A stretch of 64,000 bases of DNA. Origin: Candidatus Peregrinibacteria bacterium (GTDB taxonomy: Bacteria; Patescibacteriota; Gracilibacteria; UBA1369). The stretch spans positions 125,332 through 189,331 of the forward strand of contig PLYH01000005.1 in the NCBI GenBank assembly GCA_003153355.1. Reading direction: 5' to 3'. Shown here in pieces: positions 43,198 to 54,405 of this stretch (position 1 is its first letter; every line of letters begins with the position of its first letter). The position numbers were made by a program, and so were the translations under genes. The notes beneath the pieces were generated by a model. The model saw only the letters and a program-made list of their open reading frames with translations. It searched no databases and was not told the DNA's origin.

Positions 43198-43407
43198 ATG
43201 AATCCTTCCGCCTTTACCATGGCCATCGGAACGATTGGTCCGGCGATTGCCATCGGACTTATCGGAGGCCTCGCCATGCTTGCCATGGCCCGCAATCCGG
43301 AAAATTCTGATAAAATTCAGATTGCGATGATTATTGCCATCGCTTTTGCCGAAGCCATCGCCATTTACGCTTTGGTTGTCGCGCTCATCCTTAAATTTGT
43401 ACCGTAA
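43198..43407 (+). CDS. atpE: ATP synthase subunit c
   Basis: 69 residues, two helices with the loop ARNPE. The ion-binding carboxylate is Glu52 (AEAIAIY). Residues that ligate Na in Ilyobacter c (Gln32 and Ser66) align with Ile19 and Ala53 here, so the ring is probably proton-specific. The stop overlaps the next start by one base. Confidence 0.95.
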   Translation: MNPSAFTMAIGTIGPAIAIGLIGGLAMLAMARNPENSDKIQIAMIIAIAFAEAIAIYALVVALILKFVP

Positions 43408-44174
43408 TGCAACAATTCATCGTTTTTCTTGGACAAATCGGAATCGACGTAAACCTTCTGATAGCTCAAATCGTTAATTTTACGCTGCTGCTTTGGATAC
43501 TGAATAAATTTGTCTACAAGTCCATCGTCAAACGCATCGAAGATGATGAAAAACAACTACAAAAGGCCAAAATTTTGCAAGATAGTCTGACGGCGGAAAA
43601 AGATGTGTTTCTTAAACAAAAAACAGTTGAATTGGCTAAAATGAAAAAGCTTTCTAGAGAGAAAATAGCGGAGGCCGGTGAATACGCGGAAGAAATAAAA
43701 AAACAGGCAAAAGCTGAGGCCCAAAAGGAGATAGCACAAATGCTTTCACAGATGAAAAAGCAGCTTTCCTCCAGGCAATCAAACCTTAAAAACGAGCAGC
43801 TTCAAAACATGAAGAAGCAGATTTTGGAAAATGTGCAGCAAATTATAAAAAAAATGAGCGGAGCTTCTGATTCAATCTCGGAAAAACTTCAGGACTTTTT
43901 CTTGAGTGACATGACGGAAAGAGTCAATGATTTTCCTGAAAAAACCTTTCAAAAAACGAGTCCGAAAATTATTTTGGAGACCGCAAAACCTCTGAACAAT
44001 GAGCAAAAGGAAAGCGTGCTCGAAATTTTATCAAAAAAATTCAACAGGCAGGTTCAAATGGCTGAAAAAACGAATGTTGACCTTATCGGCGGCTATAGGC
44101 TTGAAATCAGTGGTATCGCAATAGAAAACAATCTTCTCAATCAACTTTTACATGCAACCGAAACCGTCCAGTAA
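43407..44174 (+). CDS. atpFH: fused ATP synthase subunit b-delta (delta C-terminal part only)
   Basis: 255 residues. Residues ~8-35 form the b membrane helix (NLLIAQIVNFTLLLWILNKF); ~40-160 are a charged coiled coil, the stator stalk. The C-terminal ~75 residues read like the C-terminal domain of delta: ILETAKPLNNEQKESVLEIL, then KTNVDLIGGYRLEISG and a final helix. The N-terminal six-helix domain of delta (~100 residues) is absent and no separate atpH exists. The end overlaps the alpha gene by 23 bases. Confidence 0.85.
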   Translation: MQQFIVFLGQIGIDVNLLIAQIVNFTLLLWILNKFVYKSIVKRIEDDEKQLQKAKILQDSLTAEKDVFLKQKTVELAKMKKLSREKIAEAGEYAEEIKKQAKAEAQKEIAQMLSQMKKQLSSRQSNLKNEQLQNMKKQILENVQQIIKKMSGASDSISEKLQDFFLSDMTERVNDFPEKTFQKTSPKIILETAKPLNNEQKESVLEILSKKFNRQVQMAEKTNVDLIGGYRLEISGIAIENNLLNQLLHATETVQ

Positions 44175-45692
44175 AACCCGGGAAATCGGACACATTTCTT
44201 CTTATTATTGCGGAGTCGGCAAAATCACCGGATTGCCGCACGTTTTTTTGCATGAGACGCTGCTTGATGAAAACGGCTCGAAAATAGGACTTGTGATCGG
44301 TTTTGACGAAGATTTTGTGGAAGCGGTTTTTTTTAAGGAAAGTTTAGATATCCAGCAACCCGTTTTTCGCAGCAATAAAATTTTCTCAATCCCTTTTAGC
44401 GCCGATTATATCGGCCGGGTGGTTGACGGTACTGGTAAGCCAATTGACTCGCTCGGAACAATCGAAGGTGAACAAATGCCGGTCTTTCGTGAGGCTCCCG
44501 CCATTATCGACCGTAAACCTGTGGAGGTGGCAATATCCACGGGCATAAAACTGATTGATACAACCCTGCCGATTGGGCGGGGACAGCGTGAACTTATTAT
44601 CGGTGACAGAAAGCTCGGAAAAAGCACCCTGGCGATCGATACCGTTCTTAACCAAGCAGATGTCGATCCGGAGGTTTATTGCGTTTATGTTGTTTGCGGA
44701 CAGAAAAAAAAGCAGTTGGAGGATATTTTGGACCTTTTCAGGGCGCAAAATACGTTTGCGTATTCCGTTGTTGTTGCCGCGACGGCAGACGATTCATTCG
44801 CGGCGCAATACCTCGCTCCGTTTGTAGGTTCCACTATTGCCGAATATTTTCGTGATAACGGAAAAGATGCCCTTGTTGTTTATGATGACCTTTCCAAGCA
44901 CGCAAAAACCTACCGGGACATTTCACTTTTGCTTGAAAGGGCTCCGGGAAGAGAGGCATATCCCGGAGATATTTTTTCTTTGCACGCGAAGCTGCTGGAA
45001 CGTCCCGCAAAACTTTCAAAAGAAAATGGCGGAGGTTCATTGACGGCTTTGCCGATCATTGAGACTGAAGAGGGCGATATCAGCGCGTTTATTTCAACGA
45101 ATATCATTTCAATTACCGACGGGCAGATTTATCTTGAACGCGGCCTTTTTCAAAAGGGATACATCCCGGCCGTAAATGTTGGCCTGTCCGTTTCCAGAAT
45201 AGGGTCGAAAGTTCAGCCGGAAGTGCTTCAGGAAGTAACTGGCGGGATACGTTTGGCGCTTTCACAGCACCAGGAACTCCAAAAACTTGCCCAGCTTGAA
45301 ACCAAAGTCAGTCAGGAAGCCATGAAGAAAGTTCACCGTGGGGAACTCACGCTGGAACTGTTGAAACAGGGAAAACACGCAAAAGTTTCATGGGAATACC
45401 AGGTCATTCTTTTTTATGCGGTACAACAGGGGTATTTTGACGAGATTGAAAAGGAAAAATGGTCTTATGCTGAAAATCTTCTGCTTGAATTCGTAAAAAC
45501 CCGCTACGCGGATGTACTGATGAAAATAAAAGCGGGAAAATTTGATGATGCGGTAAAAGAAAAAATCCGTGAAATCGTTGAAGATTTTAAACAAAATTTT
45601 TATCAGGAATCCGATGAAGATAAACCTGCCGGGATCAAATCTGATAAAACAAAAACCGCTAACATTAAACCCGATAAAGTAAAAACCCGCCG

Positions 45693-45696
<4 letters not shown>
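44152..45696 (+). CDS. atpA: ATP synthase subunit alpha
   Basis: 514 residues. P-loop GDRKLGKS at 151-158, in place of the usual GDRQTGKT but fitting GxxxxGKS. VGLSVSRIGSKVQ carries the arginine finger. The N-terminus enters the beta-barrel after only ~12 residues; E. coli has ~25 residues of helix there, the part bound by delta. The C-terminal ~30 residues are a Lys/Asp-rich tail. Nucleotide at alpha sites is regulatory. Overlaps gamma by four bases. Confidence 0.95.
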
Positions 45697-48222
<2,526 letters not shown>

Positions 48223-48255
48223 CATCATTCAAATATCATTCTTTATAAAAATTAT

Positions 48256-48396
48256 ATGAAATCATCAACATTAAAAATTATTATTTATGTCAGCATAGCG
48301 ATAATCGTTGTGGCGCTTGAGATTTATATCTGGCAGCTAGCCCACCCCAATTCAGGAACAACAACACAGCCCGTTATCCAAACGGTAAATCAATAA
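48256..48396 (+). CDS. 46-aa single-pass membrane peptide behind atpC
   Basis: 46 codons: KSSTLKIIIYVSIAIIVVAL is a membrane helix after a short basic start, then a Trp and a Thr/Gln/Pro-rich outside tail. It begins 33 bases after atpC on the same strand. No family recognised and no ribosome site visible, so it may be an accessory ATP synthase peptide or a chance frame. Confidence 0.45.
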   Translation: MKSSTLKIIIYVSIAIIVVALEIYIWQLAHPNSGTTTQPVIQTVNQ

Positions 48397-48425
48397 TAAC
48401 CAATGGCTGACAAGGCTAGTGTCGA

Positions 48426-49070
48426 TTATATCCAATGCTTACCGCCGCTTTTTTGCTTATATCTTAGTAATAAATTTAATCCAGCGGAAGTTAATAATGA
48501 GGCAAGAAATATCCCTAATACGTTAACAGCAACAATTAGGGCGCTTTCAACGATAAGAATATGGTCAAATTGTACGATTCCTATGCCCAACATAACTACG
48601 GGAGGAATAAGGGCAACCGAAATGGCAATACCGGCAATCGCTTCGATTATATCCGGCCAAAAGAAAGCGAATGTTCCTGCTACTCCAGAAAAAAATGCTA
48701 CAAAAAAATAATCCAAGGGCGCCGAACGAATCCTGTCGAGTATCTCTGATTGTTCCTGAATGTGAGACAACAGGTTTATGCTGACAACAGCAATAATGGC
48801 TGCGATAATTCCGATAATGAGTGTCGTGAATCCAGTTCCAAATGTTTTCCAGTCTTTACGAAAACAGGCGGCGCCCATCGAAACAACCGAAAAAAGTAAT
48901 GGGGAAACAACCATGGCTCCAACGATGACAGACGGACTGTTCATTTTAAATCCCAAAAAACAGATGATTGCGGCACAAACGGTCAGGAAAACAAAACTTA
49001 AATCGAGCTTTGCCCTTTGAGTAAGCTTGATGTACGAATCTTTTTCGCCTTTTAAAGTTATTTTATCCAT
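48426..49070 (-). CDS. DUF389 membrane protein
   Basis: About 214 residues from ATG 49070 (MDKITLKG); the longer frame from 49124 overlaps the upstream gene. Five to six helices. SPSVIVGAMVVSPLLFSVVSMGAA is the DUF389 signature, and the later PLDYFFVAFFSGVAGTFAF and AISVALIPPVVMLGIGI blocks match the family (TIGR00341). Function unknown. It lies 22 bases after the 49515 gene on the same strand. Confidence 0.85.
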   Translation of the reverse strand: MDKITLKGEKDSYIKLTQRAKLDLSFVFLTVCAAIICFLGFKMNSPSVIVGAMVVSPLLFSVVSMGAACFRKDWKTFGTGFTTLIIGIIAAIIAVVSINLLSHIQEQSEILDRIRSAPLDYFFVAFFSGVAGTFAFFWPDIIEAIAGIAISVALIPPVVMLGIGIVQFDHILIVESALIVAVNVLGIFLASLLTSAGLNLLLRYKQKSGGKHWI

Positions 49071-49092
49071 AGAATATCGACAAAACCACTCA

Positions 49093-49515
49093 TTATTTGT
49101 GAAGAGCAAATTTAATACTGGCATAACCGAGAAAACCCGTTACTAATGCGCCGATGATACTTAACCACATTGGAACCACAAATGTGCCAAAAACGATCGA
49201 AACTGAAAAAAACAGACGAAATACATGGAGCAAGGCTACAATTGACAGGAGTATTCCTGTAACCATAAAAATGGTTTTATTGGCTGGCGGCACTCGCAGG
49301 TTGATTTTCCAGCCGTAGTGGAAAAGTATGATCAGTAATATTGCGTCAAAGAGAATCCAGCCATAAACAACTTGTTGGGTGAGCATGAGCCCTAAAAAAT
49401 TCAAATTGTACATATTTTGAACAGCGATCCAAATGCCCATAATCATATCTGCCACTATCAATCCCGAACAAAATTTCGCAGTTTCCCTGATGAAAACAAT
49501 ATGTTTATGAGTCAT
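49093..49515 (-). CDS. hypothetical four-helix membrane protein
   Basis: 140 residues with four hydrophobic segments and short loops. An Arg-Glu pair in the N-terminal segment (FIRETAKF) and FHYGWKINLRVPPANK between helices 2 and 3 are the main polar features. No known family. It is upstream of the DUF389 gene on the minus strand, 22 bases away, so the two may act together. Confidence 0.65.
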   Translation of the reverse strand: MTHKHIVFIRETAKFCSGLIVADMIMGIWIAVQNMYNLNFLGLMLTQQVVYGWILFDAILLIILFHYGWKINLRVPPANKTIFMVTGILLSIVALLHVFRLFFSVSIVFGTFVVPMWLSIIGALVTGFLGYASIKFALHK

Positions 49516-49693
49516 TGTGTTTTTTATATTAATGATATTTTATAACCACATTATATCACGGTATATTAGCCATGGATATTTCGAGCCGGGTATGCCAAAT
49601 AGCAAATGCAATGAGACTGCACAATAAAAAGTGGATATTCGAACCGCGATGAGAGGTGGTTCGTGGGGAGGGCGGAGTTTGTATCCATGTGTT

Positions 49694-50158
49694 TTAGAGC
49701 CATCTACGAACGCGTTTTTTATAATGTAACCATTTTTCGCCAAAGGTTTTCTCTAATTGTTTTTCCTCTCGTTTGATAAAAATGTCGATGAAAGGAAGGT
49801 GAATGGCAGTAATAAAAATTCCAGTTGGTGATCCTAGCAATAGCGCTGCTCCGAAAAAGATAAATACATTTCCGCCAAGGTAGAGTGGATTTCTTGAAAA
49901 GCTAAAGGGGCCAGAAGTAATCAATGCCTTTTGTGGTGCTAGCGAGATCACTTTCATCTGGTGCTGATAGAAGTAGTACGTTGCCCATACCCGTAAGAGA
50001 AAGCCGACGGTTAAAAGTAACCAAGCAATAATGGTTGTAAAAAGAAAGTTAAAATTTTTTATCCCTAGGAATGAATCTATTCTCGTACAAAGGAAAGCAA
50101 TTCCTAGTCCAACGATCACTACTCCAATGTTATGAAGAATGCTCTTGAGAAGATTCAT
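49694..50158 (-). CDS. isoprenylcysteine methyltransferase-like (ICMT/PEMT) membrane protein
   Basis: About 154 residues from ATG 50158 (MNLLKSILHN); the longer frame from 50197 is less likely. Four helices. LITSGPFSFSRNPLYLGGNVFIFFGAALLLGS and EEKQLEKTFGEKWLHYKKRVRRWL are the motifs of the ICMT/PEMT methyltransferase family, which uses SAM at the membrane. The substrate in bacteria is mostly unknown. The stretch 49516-49693 to its 3' side holds nothing I can support. Confidence 0.82.
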   Translation of the reverse strand: MNLLKSILHNIGVVIVGLGIAFLCTRIDSFLGIKNFNFLFTTIIAWLLLTVGFLLRVWATYYFYQHQMKVISLAPQKALITSGPFSFSRNPLYLGGNVFIFFGAALLLGSPTGIFITAIHLPFIDIFIKREEKQLEKTFGEKWLHYKKRVRRWL

Positions 50159-50216
50159 GAATTTTGTTTTAGCAGAGATGCTTTTAGCATACCACACTTA
50201 ATAAGTGCCTCAAGGA

Positions 50217-50236
50217 AGCCATAACCCCCAATGGCT
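50217..50236. repeat. AGCCAT/ATGGCT hairpin
   Basis: AGCCAT (50217-50222) and ATGGCT (50231-50236) pair around AACCCCCA. It is a member of the ATGGCTT/AAGCCAT palindrome family and directly abuts the tRNA-like fragment at 50232. Confidence 0.5.
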
Positions 50237-50254
50237 CCCGCGGCAGGATTCGAA
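50232..50254 (-). pseudogene. tRNA 3' fragment (T-loop to CCA)
   Basis: Read on the minus strand: T-loop TTCGAAT, T-stem 3' strand CCTGC, acceptor 3' strand CGCGGGA, discriminator G and CCA. The 5' half of the T stem and everything upstream are absent: the expected GCAGG is replaced by unrelated bases. This looks like a tRNA end left by recombination or element insertion, 92 bases from the intact tRNA-Gly(CCC). Anticodon unknown. Confidence 0.55.
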
Positions 50255-50346
50255 CTGAGCTTCGTTTATGTTTAAATCGGATGAAAAGTTCGAACCGCTT
50301 TTTAGCGGAAAACTAAAAAAAACGGTTGAAATAAGCCATATAATAT

Positions 50347-50420
50347 TGGAGCGGTATACGGGAATCGAACCCGTGTCTCAGCCTTGGGAAGGCCGCGTAC
50401 TACCATTGTACTAATACCGC
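50347..50420 (-). tRNA. tRNA-Gly(CCC)
   Basis: 74 bases: acceptor GCGGTAT/ATACCGC, D stem GTAC/GTAC, anticodon stem CGGCC/GGCTG around TTCCCAA (anticodon CCC), T stem ACGGG/CCCGT with TTCGATT loop, discriminator T, encoded CCA. All stems pair. Downstream on this strand is ATGGCTTATTT and a T-run, as after the other two Gly tRNAs. Confidence 0.96.
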
Positions 50421-50462
50421 GTACATTTTTGATGCCCGATTATTATAGCATAAGCGGTCTCT

Positions 50463-51353
50463 TTACAGAGGCCTGATCAGGAAACAGTAGTGCGTGTTCG
50501 GCAGGGTGAAATCCGGTGAAATGGTCTGGCGCTGGATATTTTCCACTCGGCAGAGTGAGAGTTTTTCTTTGTGGAGTTTGAAGTCCTGTTTGTTGTTGGA
50601 AAAAAGGATGAAGCCTTTGGGATTCAGGAGTTCGAGCGCGTCGTTGATTAATTCGGGGTGGTCTTTCTGGACGGAAAAACTGTTGCCTTTGTTGCGGGAA
50701 AAAGACGGCGGATCGATGATGATGATGTCGAAGGTGAGTTTTTTCTTTTTGGCGTATTTAAAAAATTCACGGGTGTCCATTTTGTACACCCAGTTGCGGT
50801 CAGCGGAGAGTTTGTTGAGTTCGAGATTTTCTTTGATCCAGTCGCAATAAGTTTTGGAAAGATCGACGCTGTAGGTTTTCAGCGCGCCGCCCGCGCCCGC
50901 GTACACGCTGAACGAACCAGTGTAGGCAAATGTGTTGAGCACGGTTTTTCCTTTGGATTCTTCCGCGATCCATTTGCGGGTTTCGCGGTGATCCAAAAAC
51001 AGGCCGGTGTCCAGATAGTCCGATAGGTTACAGGAAAACTTGTGGCCGTATTCTTCAATGACGAGGTCTTTGTGCTCGGATTGCGGCAGATGCAGGTCGC
51101 TTTTGGTGCGATTCTTGTAGAAAAAATTTTTGACAGGCAGGAGTCGTTCAATAGACTTTTCGACTTCTCTTAGAACTGTTCCGGCTACATATCCAAAAAC
51201 GTGAACGACTGCATTGTCTTTATAAATATCGATGGCCAGCGGAAGTTCGAGGGAAGCGCGGTCATAGAGCCGGAAGGCTTCCAGCTTGGCGTTTGCCACG
51301 TATTTTTTGCGTTTACTGAACTCCTGCTCCAAAAGATGATGAACGTTCTTCAT
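50463..51353 (-). CDS. class I SAM-dependent rRNA methyltransferase (RlmI/RlmK-like)
   Basis: 296 residues. The C-terminal Rossmann domain has VLNTFAYTGSFSVYAGAGGA (SAM motif I), YSVDLSK (motif II), and FDIIIIDPPSFSRNK (motif IV, with the DPPSF of m5C and RlmK-type enzymes). The N-terminal part resembles the RlmI/YwbD S-adenosylmethionine-dependent group with its PUA-like lead. Expected role: methylation of 23S rRNA; the exact base is not certain. It starts 2 bases after the stop of the 51356 gene. Confidence 0.85.
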   Translation of the reverse strand: MKNVHHLLEQEFSKRKKYVANAKLEAFRLYDRASLELPLAIDIYKDNAVVHVFGYVAGTVLREVEKSIERLLPVKNFFYKNRTKSDLHLPQSEHKDLVIEEYGHKFSCNLSDYLDTGLFLDHRETRKWIAEESKGKTVLNTFAYTGSFSVYAGAGGALKTYSVDLSKTYCDWIKENLELNKLSADRNWVYKMDTREFFKYAKKKKLTFDIIIIDPPSFSRNKGNSFSVQKDHPELINDALELLNPKGFILFSNNKQDFKLHKEKLSLCRVENIQRQTISPDFTLPNTHYCFLIRPL

Positions 51354-51355
51354 AA

Positions 51356-51709
51356 TTATTCTTCATAGCGCTTTTCCATGGCCGAACTGTCTTTCCAGCT
51401 TCCGTCGATGTCGCGGAATTTAATGGTCATTTTGTAAGTGTATTCGTTGGCGCTGCGGCTATAGTGTTCAACCGTTCTGCCGCTTTTTTCGGTTTCGGTT
51501 TTGGTAACTTTATTCTCTTTATCCAGCACGAGCATGAAATCCGTGCCGTTTTTGCTGAACTCGTGCGTTTCGCGAATGCCGATTTCCTCTTCCTGGTTGG
51601 TTTTGTAATCAAAGCGGAAGAGCGGCTCGATGCTGATGTCGTCATCCTCCAGATCGTCGAGGAGATTGGCTTTGATGTCGTCCCATTTGTCTTCGGAAAG
51701 AATAATCAT
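51356..51709 (-). CDS. hypothetical small acidic protein
   Basis: 117 residues, soluble, with an acidic N-terminus (LLDDLEDDDISIEPLF) and a beta-rich C-terminal part (FMLVLDKENKVTKTETEK, then YTYKMTIKFRDIDGSWKDS). No motif recognised. It lies directly upstream of the methyltransferase gene (2-base gap), so they are likely co-expressed. Confidence 0.62.
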   Translation of the reverse strand: MIILSEDKWDDIKANLLDDLEDDDISIEPLFRFDYKTNQEEEIGIRETHEFSKNGTDFMLVLDKENKVTKTETEKSGRTVEHYSRSANEYTYKMTIKFRDIDGSWKDSSAMEKRYEE

Positions 51710-51803
51710 AGGAATGTAATAGAATCTGGCTCAACTGTAACGAAACTTTGCTTTTTCTACAACTAAATTTATGTTACAGTCATGGCGCTTTTCATAGAAA
51801 ACT

Positions 51804-52838
51804 ATGTTTTCAGACGAACAAATCCAGCAGGAAACCGAAAGGCTTTACCAAAAACTCCAGCATGTGGGGTTCGGGAAGGCTTTGTGCCAGATGTTCGCGC
51901 CGCTGACGCTGGAAATCAATAAGATCAAAAAAGAGAAAAATGCCGTGATTCTGGCGCATTCCTATCAGACGCCGGATATTTTGTACGGGATTGCTGATTT
52001 CCAGGGAGATTCCTATCAATTGAGCAAAAATGCCCAGGAAACCGATGCGGACGTCATCGTATTTTGCGGCGTGCGGTTTATGGCTGAAACGGCAAAAATT
52101 CTGAATCCGACCAAAACCGTTCTGCTTCCGTCCCCTGCTGCCGGATGTTCACTTGCCGAATCCATCACCGCGGAAGACGTACGCAAACTGAAAGCGCAGT
52201 ATCCGGGAGTTCCGGTGGTAACGTACGTGAACACTTCGGCTGAAGTGAAGGCGGAATGCGATGCATGCTGTACATCGGCCAATGCTTTAAAAATCATTGA
52301 AGCTTTTCCGAACGAGTCGATCATTTTTATTCCGGACAAATTCATGGCCCAAAATATGCAGAAACTCACCACCAAAAAACTGATCGCGTGGGACGGGTCT
52401 TGCATTGTGCACGAAGAGTTCAAGGTTTCAAAAATTCAGCAGTTCAAGCAGAAATATCCGGGATTAAAAGTGCTTGCGCATACGGAATGCGCGCCCGAAG
52501 TGGTGGAAGCTTCCGACTTTGCGGGCGGCACCAACGACATGATGCGCTATGTGGAAAAAACAGAAGCTCCTTCGTACATGCTCGTGACTGAGTGCGGGTT
52601 GAACGACCGCATGCGCGCGGAGTTTCCTGAAAAAGATTTCCTGGGCATGTGCGGACTGTGCCCTTACATGAAACAGAATACGCTCGGACTTATTCTGGAG
52701 GCGCTCAAAAATCCCAAGCCCGGACAGGTGATTGAAATGTCTGAAGAGATGCGTAAAGGCGCAGAACGTTCGCTTTTAAAAATGTTTGAACTCAGCCAAG
52801 CGGTTCCGGCTGTGGAGAAAAACCCTGTTCATATTTAA
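51804..52838 (+). CDS. nadA: quinolinate synthase
   Basis: 344 residues. Repeated-domain motifs: AVILAHSYQTPDI near the start, VFCGVRFMAETAKILNP with a cluster Cys, CIVHEEF, AHTECAPEV (second Cys) and GMCGLCPYMKQNT (third Cys, plus a neighbour). These three Cys bind the [4Fe-4S] cluster. It condenses iminoaspartate and dihydroxyacetone phosphate to quinolinate in NAD synthesis. No nadB or nadC is adjacent. rsmE follows after 18 bases. Confidence 0.95.
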   Translation: MFSDEQIQQETERLYQKLQHVGFGKALCQMFAPLTLEINKIKKEKNAVILAHSYQTPDILYGIADFQGDSYQLSKNAQETDADVIVFCGVRFMAETAKILNPTKTVLLPSPAAGCSLAESITAEDVRKLKAQYPGVPVVTYVNTSAEVKAECDACCTSANALKIIEAFPNESIIFIPDKFMAQNMQKLTTKKLIAWDGSCIVHEEFKVSKIQQFKQKYPGLKVLAHTECAPEVVEASDFAGGTNDMMRYVEKTEAPSYMLVTECGLNDRMRAEFPEKDFLGMCGLCPYMKQNTLGLILEALKNPKPGQVIEMSEEMRKGAERSLLKMFELSQAVPAVEKNPVHI

Positions 52839-52856
52839 TTTTTTTACGGCAAGTTC

Positions 52857-53678
52857 ATGGCCCGAAATTACCGTTTTTTCCTGCGAAATGCAGATTCGGC
52901 GAAACTTCTCCAGCAGCATAAGGATGCAGTTCATTTGTCTGAAGACATGGAACCGGAAATTATTTTTCAGCTCGTGAAAGTTTTGCGGGTGAAGCCTGGT
53001 GATCTGGTGACGCTGATTCCTTCCAACTCAGGCGGGCATTCAGACGCGGACGCAGGCGGCGGAATTTTTCATGAATATATTTTTGAAGTAGTGACTGCTT
53101 CAAAAACAGCTCTGGAGTTGTTGCCGAAAGATGTGCGGACAAATTCCAATGAACTCAGTTTTAATTTGAATTTATTGTTGTGTTTGCCGAATAAACCGGA
53201 CAAGCTCGAATTCATTCTGCAAAAATCCGTCGAGATCGGCGTAAAAAATATTACGCTTCTTGAGAGCGATTTTTCGCAGATGAAACATCAGCTCCGCATG
53301 GACCGTTTGCAAAAAATCATCATTGAAGCCGCGGAACAGTCCGAACGCGCTGCGGTTCCGACACTGACTGTTCAAGGCAACCTGACTAAATTTTTAACAT
53401 CAGCCGCGGCTCCTGAGAATATTTGGGTGGCGGTTGAACGGCTCAACGGGCTGGGCAGACCAAATGGCAAAGCATCCTCAAACCTCAACCCTTTCGCATC
53501 AAACGACCTCAAAAAAGGAATTACGATTCTTGTGGGTCCTGAAGGCGGATTCAGCGAAGCGGAAAAAAAGCTTTTTGATGATCTTCATCTTCACGCTTTT
53601 TCTTTGGGCAAACGGATTTTGCGGATGGAAACTGCCGCGGTGGTCAGTCTTGGTCTGGCTGCTTTTTTGGATGCGTGA
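52857..53678 (+). CDS. rsmE: 16S rRNA m3U1498 methyltransferase
   Basis: 273 residues. RsmE blocks: RVKPGDLVTLIPSN in the N-terminal PUA-like domain, LPNKPDKLEFILQKSVEIGVKNI, EAAEQSERAAVPTL, ILVGPEGGFSEAE and LGKRILRMETAAV, which form the SPOUT trefoil knot. It methylates U1498 using SAM. An unusually long Gly/Ser/Asp insertion (~60-75) is present. The 3' end overlaps the convergent DedA gene by 35 bases. Confidence 0.95.
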   Translation: MARNYRFFLRNADSAKLLQQHKDAVHLSEDMEPEIIFQLVKVLRVKPGDLVTLIPSNSGGHSDADAGGGIFHEYIFEVVTASKTALELLPKDVRTNSNELSFNLNLLLCLPNKPDKLEFILQKSVEIGVKNITLLESDFSQMKHQLRMDRLQKIIIEAAEQSERAAVPTLTVQGNLTKFLTSAAAPENIWVAVERLNGLGRPNGKASSNLNPFASNDLKKGITILVGPEGGFSEAEKKLFDDLHLHAFSLGKRILRMETAAVVSLGLAAFLDA

Positions 53679-54348
53679 CATGGTGGTGTTCCGTCTGCAT
53701 GGTATTTTCTGAAGCTTTATGAGCCTGATGAAGCGATTCATCGCGCTTTTTCTGCCGTTTGACCAAAAAATGTTTGGCTACGAGCCAGACAACTATCGCC
53801 CCTACAATCACCCAGAAAAACAGATTGAAGTCCGTGATGATTTTGCCGAGCAGCGGAAGATTGTTGCCGATGATGAATCCCACGAATCCGAAAATAATCG
53901 ACCACAATACTCCTCCGCTTAAGTTGTACAAAAAGAAGGTGGTGTAGTGCATATCGAAAATCCCTGCGAACAAAGCGGAATAGGTTCTTAAAATTGCCGT
54001 GAATCTCCCCAGAAAAACAGTTTTGCTCCCGTGGTCTTTATAAAATTTTTCGGCCTTTTCAATATGTTCGGCTTTAAAGATAGGGAATTTTTCCAATCTT
54101 TTGATGATTCTCCTGCCGAATTTTTTACCGATAAAATAGCCGACGTTATCACCAAGGACCGCAGCAAAAGCCGCGACAACAATAACGAGCGTCAAATCCA
54201 GGTGGCCGAGCGAAGCGGCGACTCCTCCTAAAATAAGTCCGGTTTCTCCCGGGAAAGGCACGCCCATGCATTCCAGAAAAATGCTGACGCCCACGACCCA
54301 GTAGCCGTAGGTCCGGATGAGTTGGATGAGGAAGGAAAAATCTTCCAT
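53644..54348 (-). CDS. DedA-family membrane protein
   Basis: 234 residues. Hallmarks: FLECMGVPFPGETGLILGGVAA, then GDNVGYFIGKKFGRRIIKR, and FLGRFTAILRTYSALFAGIFDMHYTTF (the GRF and Arg motif). DedA/SNARE-associated proteins have been linked to lipid flipping and membrane-potential homeostasis. The C-terminal ~35 residues are a soluble Lys/Gln/His-rich tail overlapping rsmE. Start supported by a Met before an amphipathic helix. Confidence 0.9.
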   Translation of the reverse strand: MEDFSFLIQLIRTYGYWVVGVSIFLECMGVPFPGETGLILGGVAASLGHLDLTLVIVVAAFAAVLGDNVGYFIGKKFGRRIIKRLEKFPIFKAEHIEKAEKFYKDHGSKTVFLGRFTAILRTYSALFAGIFDMHYTTFFLYNLSGGVLWSIIFGFVGFIIGNNLPLLGKIITDFNLFFWVIVGAIVVWLVAKHFLVKRQKKRDESLHQAHKASENTMQTEHHHVTHPKKQPDQD

Positions 54349-54405
54349 ATTTTTTAATGTCTGGTAAGGACTGGAGTAAGGTTTTTGGGGTACTGCCGTG
54401 GCATA

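Noticed and set aside
49540..49743. 67-codon minus-strand frame after the ICMT-like gene
   Set aside because: It overlaps the ICMT-like gene end, has no family motif, and an odd composition with many Pro/His; no promoter or ribosome site.
50277..50415. Plus-strand open frame across tRNA-Gly(CCC)
   Set aside because: It reads through the antisense of the tRNA (Tyr-Thr-Gly-Ile-Glu-Pro-Val type peptide), a well-known false gene pattern.
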